Origin: Candidatus Borrarchaeum yapensis
GTDB taxonomy: Archaea > Asgardarchaeota > Sifarchaeia > Borrarchaeales > Borrarchaeaceae
NCBI GenBank assembly: GCA_016840515.1
Contig: JAEOSF010000005.1
Location: forward strand, 34,948 to 98,947
Direction of reading: 5' to 3'
Length of the DNA stretch: 64,000 nucleotides
Shown here: positions 53,438-61,664 of the stretch, piece after piece
How the letters are laid out: each line of letters opens with the position of its first letter
Numbering within the stretch: position 1 is the first letter of the stretch
Program-made: the position numbers and the translations under genes
The notes under the pieces: generated by a model
Databases searched by the model: none
Told to the model about the DNA's origin: nothing
What the model saw: only the letters and a program-made list of their open reading frames with translations

Positions 53438-53543
53438 AACATCCTTTTGCTTATTTTTGCCACAAGAGAGAACGAATTATTGAAGGACTGTTCATCAACT
53501 GGTAATTAATACATATTTCTTGGTCATTCACGAGAGTTGTCCA

Positions 53544-53562
53544 TCTCTCTCTCTCTCTCTCT
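53544..53562 (+). repeat. (TC)n dinucleotide tract
   Basis: An uninterrupted TC tract of about nine units in the non-coding gap upstream of the radical SAM gene. Length variation by slippage is possible; no other function is seen. Confidence 0.6.
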
Positions 53563-53625
53563 ATTATTTCAATTTAGTACGCCTTTAATACCCTCTTGCC
53601 GATGTGCACGGATGTTGTCGGAGAT

Positions 53626-53650
53626 GGGTTCAGTCTCATGCACAGGAGTT
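53626..53650 (-). repeat. short fragment of the 51601/7299 relic family
   Basis: On the minus strand this matches the 'TGTGCATGAGACTGAACCC' part of the relic, with a few differences. It is too short to be certain, but the same string occurs only in this family in the window. Confidence 0.35.
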
Positions 53651-53690
53651 CTACCTGAAACTCTTTGAGAAACCTTATTTTCAGGTAGAA
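53649..53690 (-). terminator. candidate terminator hairpin after the etf operon
   Basis: The arms TTCTACCTGAAA (53649-53660) and TTTTCAGGTAGAA (53678-53690) form a long hairpin a few bases past the stop of the etfA gene. Archaeal termination needs no such hairpin, so a processing or stabilising role is equally possible. Confidence 0.4.
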
Positions 53691-53702
53691 ACTCATTTAA
53701 TG

Positions 53703-54665
53703 CTACGTGCCTTTCATTTCGTTTATTTTTTGTGTTAATTCTGGAACAACTTTGAATAAATCGTCCACAATGCCAAAATCAGAAACATTGAAAATAGGAG
53801 CATTTGCATCTTTGTTTATCGCAATTACAAGTTCAGAATCTTTCATGCCAGCTGCATGCTGAAAGGCACCACTAATACCAAGTGCAAGATATAACTTAGG
53901 TTTTACTGTCTTGCCTGAAGTACCAACTTGGCGCCCTTTATCGAGCCAGCCTTTGTCGACTATTGGTCGAGAACAAGAGATTGTTGCACCTAAAACAGTA
54001 GCGAGTTCCTCGATAACCGGGATATTTTTATCCTCTTTGATTCCTCGTCCAATTGAAACGAGGATGTCACTTGCAGTTATGTCTACGTCACTTATTTCTG
54101 GTTCGACATATTTGATAAATCGTTTGCCAATTAGCTCTTCTTTTAAAGGTGATTCTATATTGATAACTTCGCTATCTTTTGATTCAGGTTCTGTGGATTC
54201 AAAGGATGCAGGACGAATGGTTATAAGATAACTATCAGATTTTTTAAGAGTAGCTTTGGCATCAACTTTTCCACCATACATTTGACGAACTATCCTTACT
54301 TGGCCATCTTCGAGGAAAAAATCAGCACAATCAGTAGCTAATGGTATTTGCAGTTTAATGGCTAAACCTGGGGCTAAGTCAATACCATATGATGTGTGTC
54401 CAATCAGGGTTAAAAGAGGTTTGTTCTCATTGATTAGATGAGATAATACCATTTGATATGTTCTTGAATTGAAATATTCAAGTTTCTCATCTTTCACAAC
54501 CATAATTGTATCTGCGTATCCCTTAAGGGGGTCTACAAATTGTTCAACGTCATTTCCCAAGAGCACGGCAGTTGTTTTAGAGATTTCTTTGCACTTGCTT
54601 AACATCTCAAAGGTGATGTCCCTAATCTCGCCTTGCCTGTGTTCCACTAATACAAAGATGCTCAT
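53703..54665 (-). CDS. etfA: electron transfer flavoprotein, alpha subunit
   Basis: A 320-residue FAD-carrying subunit. The C-terminal FAD domain is plain: 'ILVSIGRGIKEDKN', 'SRPIVDKGWLDKGRQVGTSG', 'LYLALGISGAFQHAAGM' and 'AINKDANAPIFNVSDFGIV'. Together with EtfB it accepts electrons from acyl-CoA dehydrogenases such as those at 49190 and 50410. It begins directly at the end of etfB (54666), so the two are translationally coupled. Proximity to HdrA raises the possibility of flavin-based electron bifurcation. Confidence 0.96.
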   Translation of the reverse strand: MSIFVLVEHRQGEIRDITFEMLSKCKEISKTTAVLLGNDVEQFVDPLKGYADTIMVVKDEKLEYFNSRTYQMVLSHLINENKPLLTLIGHTSYGIDLAPGLAIKLQIPLATDCADFFLEDGQVRIVRQMYGGKVDAKATLKKSDSYLITIRPASFESTEPESKDSEVINIESPLKEELIGKRFIKYVEPEISDVDITASDILVSIGRGIKEDKNIPVIEELATVLGATISCSRPIVDKGWLDKGRQVGTSGKTVKPKLYLALGISGAFQHAAGMKDSELVIAINKDANAPIFNVSDFGIVDDLFKVVPELTQKINEMKGT

Positions 54666-55442
54666 CTATATTAACCCCCTTGCACGTAAGACCTCAGCAA
54701 TTTTTGTAGCATCATCTAGAATGACAACTTGCTTTGTAGGTTTTGGGATGGATAACTCCTCGATTTGAAGCCAAGATCCAGAAATCCCGACTTCTTCAGG
54801 AGTTAATTCTAATTCATTTAAGCTGATGACTTGCAATTCTTTCTTTTTCGCTTTGCGTATGCCCATAATAGACACATATCTTGGTTCATTGATTCCAGTT
54901 TGAATGGTAAGTAATGCAGGTAATTGAAGTTCTAGAACCTCTTCTAAACCACCCTCAAGTTCTCGATTAACCTCTATTAGTTTATCCGTTATTTCTATCT
55001 TTTTAACCAGGCTTGCATGTGGAATTTCTAAAAATTCTGAGAGAATTCCTCCCACTTGGCCATATCCTTCATCATTAGTTTGTAAGCCAGTAAATACCAA
55101 ATCGAATGGCAAATCCTTAATTGCATTGTAAAGAATTTTTGCGATAGCATAGGCATCGGAATCTTCAAATGCATCATCATGAACTCTGATTGCTTTATCA
55201 GCGCCTTTAGCTAAGCATCTCCGTAATGTGGCTTCTGTCTCTTCATCACCAATTGTTATAGCAGTGACGGACCCAGTTCCAAGTCTTTCTTTTATCAATA
55301 TTGCCTCTTCAATTGCGTATTCGTCCCATTCGTTAATTTCGAATGGTAAATCTCCTTTTTTTATTTTTTTACCGCTCTCATCGATTAAGATTTCAGCACC
55401 CGCTACATCGGGAACATGTTTTACACAAACAATAATGTCCAA
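54666..55442 (-). CDS. etfB: electron transfer flavoprotein, beta subunit
   Basis: A 258-residue subunit that binds the second nucleotide (AMP or FAD) and docks to the acyl-CoA dehydrogenase. Motifs: 'CVKHVPDVAG' at the N-terminus, 'NEWDEYAIEEAILIKERLG', 'DLVFTGLQTNDEGYGQVGG' (in parts) and 'TIQTGINEPRYVSIMGIRKAK'. It is the first gene of the etfBA pair. Whether it binds a bifurcating FAD cannot be decided by eye. The start at 55442 follows 'ttggaggttaactg', which contains GGAGGT. Confidence 0.96.
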   Translation of the reverse strand: MDIIVCVKHVPDVAGAEILIDESGKKIKKGDLPFEINEWDEYAIEEAILIKERLGTGSVTAITIGDEETEATLRRCLAKGADKAIRVHDDAFEDSDAYAIAKILYNAIKDLPFDLVFTGLQTNDEGYGQVGGILSEFLEIPHASLVKKIEITDKLIEVNRELEGGLEEVLELQLPALLTIQTGINEPRYVSIMGIRKAKKKELQVISLNELELTPEEVGISGSWLQIEELSIPKPTKQVVILDDATKIAEVLRARGLI

Positions 55443-55562
55443 CAGTTAACCTCCAAAATGACGTGATCAAAATAAAATTTGCAGGGAGTAAGAGAAAGTT
55501 GACAATATAAAAATGTTTTAGATCTTCAAAAAAAACAGAGAAAATTTTAATCAACCAAATAG

Positions 55563-57983
55563 TCAAGCCACTTTTTCGATTTTGATACCATCTAAGAGTT
55601 GTACACGGATGTCTTCTGGAATCGGACCAAGTTCACTGACCATTTTTACCTGAATTTCGAAGATATTAGCAATTTTCTTGTATGCAGGGAGTTCTACAGT
55701 GCTATAATATATTCTTGAGCCCTCGATATCCAGATCTTCCATCTGATCAATGATCTCTTCAATCCTCTTCTTTGTGAACTTCTCTCTAGTCGCATCTCCT
55801 TCGATGACTACGATTCCATCCGCCCCGAGTCTAAAAGCATAACTAACGTGTTGTAGACTGAGAAGTGCAGTCGAGGGGACACGAATAGCCCTAATTTCGA
55901 AGGGGTAATTCTGTCTATCCTGTCCTACAAAATCCAGCCCTGTGTAACCAATGGTCTTGTCGACAAAAGCGATTATCCTTATTTCATCAGGTTCTTTATC
56001 TTGAAGTAATCCTCGTAGTTGGGAGATAATCTGTTTTTCGGTGAAATTCTTAAAATCGATTGCAGCCTCTGGGCACTCTGGAACACAAGCACCGCATTCT
56101 ATACATAAAAGAGGATCAACTTTTGCCTTCCCTTCAATCATTTTTATTGCGCTGGAAGGGCAGATTTCTAAACAGATTTCACATCCAGTACACTTATCAA
56201 CATCGACTACAGCTTTTTCGGGCGACGTTACAATATATCCTTTAGATAAAAATGAGGAGACGCGTGCCGCTGAACCTAAGGCATCAGATACCGAATCTCT
56301 AACATCTTTTGGACCTATCGCACAACCGCATGTGAATATGCCAGTTTGAAGTGAATCAACGGGATTGAGTTTGACGTGCCTCTCTTGAATAAATTCATCT
56401 CCGCCTAATGGTATTTTCATCATGTCTGCTAACTTATTGAGTCCCTTAGATGGAACCATGGGTGTTGCCAAAGTTACTAAATCAAACGGTTCTTCAATCA
56501 CATTTTGAGTAAGCGTATCTTCTGCTCTGATCATAACCTTGCCATTTTTCCTCTGCCAGACTTCAGAAACTTTACCTCGAATAAATCTGACGCCTTCTTC
56601 TTCAGCTCTCCAATAAAGTTCTTCATAACCTCGCCCAGTAGCTCTGATGTCGGTATAAAAGACCCATACATCAATTCCTTCATAATATTCTTTTAGGAGG
56701 GTAGCTTGTTTGATAGAATACATGCAACATATGCGACTACAATACGGAATGTACCTATTCTTATCTCTAGAACCTGCACATAACAAAATCGCTATTTTCT
56801 TAGCAGTTTTGCCATCACTAAGTCGCTTAATATGACCTTTTGTAGGTCCAAAGAGCGATGTGAGACGCTCCAGTTGTAACATGGTTATTACATCAGGATA
56901 GTTTCCATATCCGTATTCTTCGATTTTCCGTGCATCATATGTTTCGTATCCCGTAGCAACAACTATACTACCTACTCTAAGCTCTAAGATTTGCCCTTTA
57001 TCATCTAAGTTTATGGCGTTTGCAGGGCATATTTTTTCACAAATTCGACAGATCCCATATTTATGATAAAGACAATGATTTTCGTCTATCGTATATACTT
57101 GTGGTACTGCCTGAAGAAAGGGGATATAGGCCGCACTTCGTTTAGATAATAGTTCTTCTTCAAATTCATTGATGCATTTTACAGGGCAGTCAACGGTACA
57201 ATCACCACAACTTGTACATTTTTCCAGATCCACACCACGAGGCTTAACAAAGACTTTAACATCGTAATTTCCTGGTCGCCCTCCAATTTCTTGAACTTCC
57301 GAATAAGTCAAAAGTGTGACATTTTCGTTTCGTTCGACTTCGGCCATTCGTGGGGTAAGAATACATTGTGCACAATCAAGGGTTGGAAAAACCTTAGTCA
57401 GTTTTGCCATGTTGCCGCCAATGCTAGGTTGTCTCTCGACTAAAAACACTTTAAATCCCATGTTCCCTAATTCTAACGCTGCCATCATGCCAGCGATTCC
57501 ACCACCAATGACCAGAATATTACTTGACGTAGGTTCTGTTATAATTTCCAAGGGTTCAAGTTCTAGACTTCTTTCGTAGCCCCCTCTTAGTAGGCTTATA
57601 GCTTTTTGTGTTGCTTCCGTACTCATTTGTGGCCCATGAACCCATGAACATTGTTCTCTGATATTAACAAATTCTAACAAATAAGGGTTCAATCCAGCAC
57701 GTTCTAGCATACTTTGAAAAGTTATTAAGTGCAATCGTGGACTGCAAGACGCAATAATTACTTTATTTAGTTTCATTTCTTTTATAGTGTCAGTTATCAA
57801 CTCTTGAGAAGGTTTCGAACAGGTGAATGGATTGGTTTGTGACGCTAAAACATATTTCCAAGTGCCGGCGATTTTGCTTACTTTTTCTACATCAACAACG
57901 TTCGATATATTTCCTCCGCATTGACAGACGAAAATTCCAATTCTGTGTTCAGTAGTATCTACACTTTCGGAGGAGGCATCCAA
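55563..57983 (-). CDS. HdrA-like flavin protein fused to a cysteine-less MvhD-like domain
   Basis: An 806-residue electron-bifurcating-type protein. HdrA features: 'FVCQCGGNIS' at 18-27, FAD site 'VIGGGIAGMMAALELGNMG' at 158-176, and the 'LDCAQCILTPRM' cysteines at 204-207. Ferredoxin-like clusters are 'CTSCGDCTVDCP' near 256-267, 'CRICEKICP' near 312-320, 'CTGCEICLEICP' near 598-609 and 'CIECGACVPECP' near 627-638. Residues ~668-760 resemble MvhD, but every cysteine that holds its [2Fe-2S] cluster is replaced ('FVDKTIGYTG', 'RVPSTALLS', 'EGDATREKF'). The start is a TTG. Next to EtfBA and PorAB, it probably links ferredoxin to a flavin or disulfide partner. Confidence 0.92.
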   Translation of the reverse strand: MDASSESVDTTEHRIGIFVCQCGGNISNVVDVEKVSKIAGTWKYVLASQTNPFTCSKPSQELITDTIKEMKLNKVIIASCSPRLHLITFQSMLERAGLNPYLLEFVNIREQCSWVHGPQMSTEATQKAISLLRGGYERSLELEPLEIITEPTSSNILVIGGGIAGMMAALELGNMGFKVFLVERQPSIGGNMAKLTKVFPTLDCAQCILTPRMAEVERNENVTLLTYSEVQEIGGRPGNYDVKVFVKPRGVDLEKCTSCGDCTVDCPVKCINEFEEELLSKRSAAYIPFLQAVPQVYTIDENHCLYHKYGICRICEKICPANAINLDDKGQILELRVGSIVVATGYETYDARKIEEYGYGNYPDVITMLQLERLTSLFGPTKGHIKRLSDGKTAKKIAILLCAGSRDKNRYIPYCSRICCMYSIKQATLLKEYYEGIDVWVFYTDIRATGRGYEELYWRAEEEGVRFIRGKVSEVWQRKNGKVMIRAEDTLTQNVIEEPFDLVTLATPMVPSKGLNKLADMMKIPLGGDEFIQERHVKLNPVDSLQTGIFTCGCAIGPKDVRDSVSDALGSAARVSSFLSKGYIVTSPEKAVVDVDKCTGCEICLEICPSSAIKMIEGKAKVDPLLCIECGACVPECPEAAIDFKNFTEKQIISQLRGLLQDKEPDEIRIIAFVDKTIGYTGLDFVGQDRQNYPFEIRAIRVPSTALLSLQHVSYAFRLGADGIVVIEGDATREKFTKKRIEEIIDQMEDLDIEGSRIYYSTVELPAYKKIANIFEIQVKMVSELGPIPEDIRVQLLDGIKIEKVA

Positions 57984-58248
57984 TATTGTTCACCAAGTAT
58001 TCATTAAATGATTCTAACAACAGACGTCAAAAAGGCATTGAAATTGGCTCATAATCGTTTTGAGCCATATCATTAGGTTGTTATTTTGAGGCATAACATA
58101 CTCTAATCTTTTAACTTTTTGGTTTACAAAAAATTAAACGTCTGAAATCTCTAAATTAAAAAAGTATATATCTTATGACTGGAACTAAAAGGAAGTTTGC
58201 GGAAATTTAGATGGAATTATTATCCTACTATGGATGTGAAATTTGCAA

Positions 58249-59439
58249 ATGACAAAAGTCTTAGGGATGATGGGTGATTTTGCGGTTGCAGAGGCAGCAA
58301 AACTATGTAATCCTGACGTAGTTGCGGCTTTTCCAATTACACCTCAAACAATTATTGTCGAGCGCCTATCAGAGTTTGTTGCAGACGGAGAAATCGACTG
58401 TGAATATATAACCGTTGAATCAGAACATTCTGCTATGTCTGCGTGTTATGGGGCCTCTTCAACGGGGGCAAGAGTATATACCGCTACAGCATCTCAAGGA
58501 GTAGCGCTAATGTGTGAAATTTTGTACTTGGTAGCATCAGCCAGATTTCCAGTCGTAATGACAGTCGTAAATCGTGCACTTTCTGGACCAATTAGCATCT
58601 GGTGTGACCATAATGATGCAATGTTAGCACGGGACTCTGGATGGATTCAATGGTTCGTTGAAGATTGCCAAGAGGCTTACGATAGCACAATTCAAGCATT
58701 TAGAGTCGGGGAAGATAGACGAGTCTCTCTGCCAGTAATGGTATGCTTGGATGGTTTCATTTTAAGCCATTCTATCGAGCCTGTAGCAATCATTGAGCCT
58801 ACTGACAAAAAAACGATAGATGGATTTCTACCCAGACGGGATCCACTTTATAGACTTGATGTGGATGCACCAATAGCTGTGGGAACCTGCGCGTTTCCTG
58901 AATACTACATGGACATCAAGAAAGCTCAAAATGAGGCAATGCGTAATTCGAAAGAGGTTATAAAAGAAGTTGTAGAAGAATTTGGTGACAGATGGGGACG
59001 TTATTATCCAATTGTTGAATCTTATCATATGGATGATGCTGAAGTAGCCCTTGTAACGATGGGTTCACTCACAGGGACTGCAAAAACTACTGTCGATGAA
59101 ATGCGGGAAGAAGGAGAGAGGGTTGGACTTGTGAAATTACGCTGTTTCAGACCATTTCCTATAGAAGAAATGCGAATTGCACTAAGAGATGTTCAAGCCT
59201 GTGGTGTAGTAGACAGAGCAGTTTCTTTTGGAAGCTTTGGTCCGTCCTACGCCGAAACATCAAGTACAATGAATACTGGAAGAGAAGGTCCTCTTTTCAG
59301 GAATTTTATTGCAGGTCTCGGTGGTAGAGATGTCACAGTTGCTGATTTCAAGAAAATGTATGAGATATTGTATGATGACTTGAAGAAAGGAGTGGTTGAA
59401 CAACCAATCACTTGGTATGGTATAAGAAAAGAGGTGTAG
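58249..59439 (+). CDS. 2-oxoacid:ferredoxin oxidoreductase, alpha subunit (PorA-like)
   Basis: A 396-residue alpha subunit of a thiamine-diphosphate 2-oxoacid:ferredoxin oxidoreductase that decarboxylates pyruvate-type acids to acyl-CoA and reduces ferredoxin. Motifs: 'GDFAVAEAAKLCNPDVVAAF', 'PITPQTIIVERLSEFV', 'VESEHSAMSACYGASSTGAR' (in parts), 'TATASQGVALM' and the C-terminal 'LRCFRPFPIEEMR'. The start is ATG 58249, with GTGA upstream. It is paired with the beta subunit 3 bases downstream. Substrate class (pyruvate or branched oxoacid) cannot be fixed. No gamma or delta subunit gene is seen in the window. Confidence 0.93.
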   Translation: MTKVLGMMGDFAVAEAAKLCNPDVVAAFPITPQTIIVERLSEFVADGEIDCEYITVESEHSAMSACYGASSTGARVYTATASQGVALMCEILYLVASARFPVVMTVVNRALSGPISIWCDHNDAMLARDSGWIQWFVEDCQEAYDSTIQAFRVGEDRRVSLPVMVCLDGFILSHSIEPVAIIEPTDKKTIDGFLPRRDPLYRLDVDAPIAVGTCAFPEYYMDIKKAQNEAMRNSKEVIKEVVEEFGDRWGRYYPIVESYHMDDAEVALVTMGSLTGTAKTTVDEMREEGERVGLVKLRCFRPFPIEEMRIALRDVQACGVVDRAVSFGSFGPSYAETSSTMNTGREGPLFRNFIAGLGGRDVTVADFKKMYEILYDDLKKGVVEQPITWYGIRKEV

Positions 59440-59442
59440 ATA

Positions 59443-60399
59443 ATGCCATCAGATTATCCAACAAAACTTTCAGAATTACCAAAAGAAGAGCGATTTAATT
59501 CAGGACATAGACTTTGCACTGGTTGTGGTGCAGGCACAATTGCACGACTTATGACAAAGGCTGTTGATAAACCTTTAATTGTGGTAAATGCAACAGGTTG
59601 CCTTGAAGTATCAGGCACAATTTTTCCACATAACGCATGGAGTGTTCCATGGATACATAACGCCTTTGAAAATGCTGCTGCAACTGCTTCAGGCGTACGT
59701 GCAGGTCTTGACGTTCTAATGAGGAAAGGCGAGATACCAAAACGCGACATTGAAGTTGTCACTATTGGCGGTGACGGTGGAACATACGACATTGGTTTGC
59801 AATCAATAAGCGGAGCGATAGATCGAGGTGAAGACTTCGCCTACATTTGCTACGATAACGAGGCATATATGAACACAGGTATTCAAAGAAGTGGGGCAAC
59901 CATGCACGCAGCATGGACGACAACTTCACCAGTTGGAAAAGTCCAGCAAGGTAAGAAAAGATCTAAGAAGCCTTTAATTCGTATTATTGCTGCACACGGA
60001 TTAGAATACGCTGCAACTGCCAGTGTCGCATATCCTTTAGATTTTGTACGAAAAGTTAAACGAGCAGTAGATATCAAGGGTCCTGCCTTTGTGCATTGTA
60101 TTCAACCCTGCACCAGAGGCTGGAGATTCGATACTAGCATGAGCATTCAAGTGGCTCGCTTGGCCGTTGAATCACGATTCTTTCCTTTGTATGAAATTGA
60201 GTGGGGACACAAATTTACTATAAACCATCCAGATAAAAAAGCATCTAAGATTCCCATTGAAGAATATCTAAAGTATCAAGGACGACTCAGACACCTATTC
60301 AAGCCAGAAAAAAATGAAGTAATCATTAACGTCATTCAAGAATACGTTGATAAAGAATGGAACAGACTCCTCGAACTATGCAAACACTCAGAAATGTAG
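59443..60399 (+). CDS. 2-oxoacid:ferredoxin oxidoreductase, beta subunit (PorB-like)
   Basis: A 318-residue beta subunit that binds thiamine diphosphate. Motifs: 'RLCTGCGAGTIAR' (cluster cysteines), 'NATGCLEVSGTIFP', 'TIGGDGGTYDIGLQSISGAI' with the ThDP/Mg GDG site, and 'CYDNEAYMNTGIQRSGAT'. A later cysteine segment 'CIQPCTRGWRF' is also family-typical. It works with the alpha subunit just upstream. Canonical enzymes add gamma and delta (ferredoxin) subunits; their absence suggests they lie outside the window or that another protein here supplies electron transfer. Confidence 0.94.
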   Translation: MPSDYPTKLSELPKEERFNSGHRLCTGCGAGTIARLMTKAVDKPLIVVNATGCLEVSGTIFPHNAWSVPWIHNAFENAAATASGVRAGLDVLMRKGEIPKRDIEVVTIGGDGGTYDIGLQSISGAIDRGEDFAYICYDNEAYMNTGIQRSGATMHAAWTTTSPVGKVQQGKKRSKKPLIRIIAAHGLEYAATASVAYPLDFVRKVKRAVDIKGPAFVHCIQPCTRGWRFDTSMSIQVARLAVESRFFPLYEIEWGHKFTINHPDKKASKIPIEEYLKYQGRLRHLFKPEKNEVIINVIQEYVDKEWNRLLELCKHSEM

Positions 60400-60462
60400 A
60401 CTGCAGATCACCTTTCTTTTTCTTAAAGAAATTTTAAAAAAATGGTAGAGAGAAATAATTGG

Positions 60463-61650
60463 CTACATTGCTTTTTCTACAATTTCAGCAATGTCTCTAA
60501 CCTCTATTTCATAATCCTTGCTCTTCATAGCACTGTCAAGCATCTGCAGGCAAATAGGACATGCAACAGCTAAATAATCCACGTCTTTTTCTTTAGCTTC
60601 ATCGGAACGCGTCATATCCATGTTGATTTTAGGGAGATCAAGCCAGAGTCCAGTGCCTCCACCACCACAACAATGCGCATTCTCCTTTGTAAAATACATT
60701 TCAACGAAATCTAGTTTTGGTATGCTCTGCAATATTTTTCGTGGAGCATCATATATTTCACTTCGTCGCCCCAAATAACAAGGATCGTGGTATGTGACTC
60801 TCTGATCAAATTCGTTATTAAATTCTATTTTGCCACTATCAATCATTTCCCAGAGTACTTCTGTATAATGCTTGACCTCGATGTTGTCCATATCATAGTA
60901 ATATTCAGTGAAAGTGTCGTAATCGTGAGGAGAGAGACAAATTATTCTTTTAATTCCATATTTCTCGAAAGTCTCTAAGTTATGATCCATCATTTCAAAA
61001 AATAGACCTTCTTCACCCATCATTCTTGGAAAAGCACCGCTATCCATTTCTTCGCTCCCAAGCATCCTAAAGTTGAGTTCTGCCTTTTTAAAAACACTAA
61101 TTAATGCTTCTGCAGCTCTGACGGCCCTATCGTCGTATGGAACCGTTGAACCTACATAGAGTATCGTCTCTGAACCATCGATTTTCATGCCCAGATCATC
61201 AACCCATTTGTCTTTTTGCGCCCTTGGACCACCATAAGGGTTTCCATGTTTTACAATATTATTAAGAGCATCTCGAATCTCGGGAGGAATCGTTCCCTGT
61301 TCTGCTTTCATGGATCTTAGAATTTCTGATACAGTTGCACCACTTACTTTTGTTTTTCTTGTGCCTTCACGTACAATTTTAATAGGCGTATTCTGCGAAC
61401 AAATCCAGTCACACCATCTACACCCAGTACAAGCATAGACGATATCGTCCAACAACTCTGACATGTCAATTTCATCCCAAGAAATACCCAGCGCAACTTG
61501 AGAGATTCCTCTTGCCGAAACAGCTTCATTTTTCAATTCTCTATAGGCTGGACAACTTTCAATGCACAATCCACAATAACAATTAATACAAGTCCATAGT
61601 TGTGGCTCATGGTCCTTTAAAGTTAAGGGTTCATCAATTTCTTCGCTCAT
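60463..61650 (-). CDS. HdrD/GlcF-like iron-sulfur oxidoreductase, first CCG motif lost
   Basis: A 395-residue paralogue of the 44765 protein. The N-terminal ferredoxin sets are 'CINCYCGLCIESCP' near 20-33 and 'CTGCRWCDWICS' near 74-85. The second CCG domain is intact ('YHDPCYLGRR', 'AHCCGGGGTG', 'CPICLQ'). The first is not: the usual cysteines are replaced in 'YVGSTVPYDDRA' and 'GSEEMDSGAFPR'. It therefore probably keeps one of the two CCG-held clusters. It sits 14 bases after the FAD-linked oxidase gene, its likely redox partner. Start ATG 61650. Confidence 0.88.
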   Translation of the reverse strand: MSEEIDEPLTLKDHEPQLWTCINCYCGLCIESCPAYRELKNEAVSARGISQVALGISWDEIDMSELLDDIVYACTGCRWCDWICSQNTPIKIVREGTRKTKVSGATVSEILRSMKAEQGTIPPEIRDALNNIVKHGNPYGGPRAQKDKWVDDLGMKIDGSETILYVGSTVPYDDRAVRAAEALISVFKKAELNFRMLGSEEMDSGAFPRMMGEEGLFFEMMDHNLETFEKYGIKRIICLSPHDYDTFTEYYYDMDNIEVKHYTEVLWEMIDSGKIEFNNEFDQRVTYHDPCYLGRRSEIYDAPRKILQSIPKLDFVEMYFTKENAHCCGGGGTGLWLDLPKINMDMTRSDEAKEKDVDYLAVACPICLQMLDSAMKSKDYEIEVRDIAEIVEKAM

Positions 61651-61664
61651 TAAGATCACACCAT

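Noticed and set aside
53544-53562. Functional polypyrimidine element
   Set aside because: It is a plain TC microsatellite without conserved context; it is not related to the TCTATCTCTCC core.
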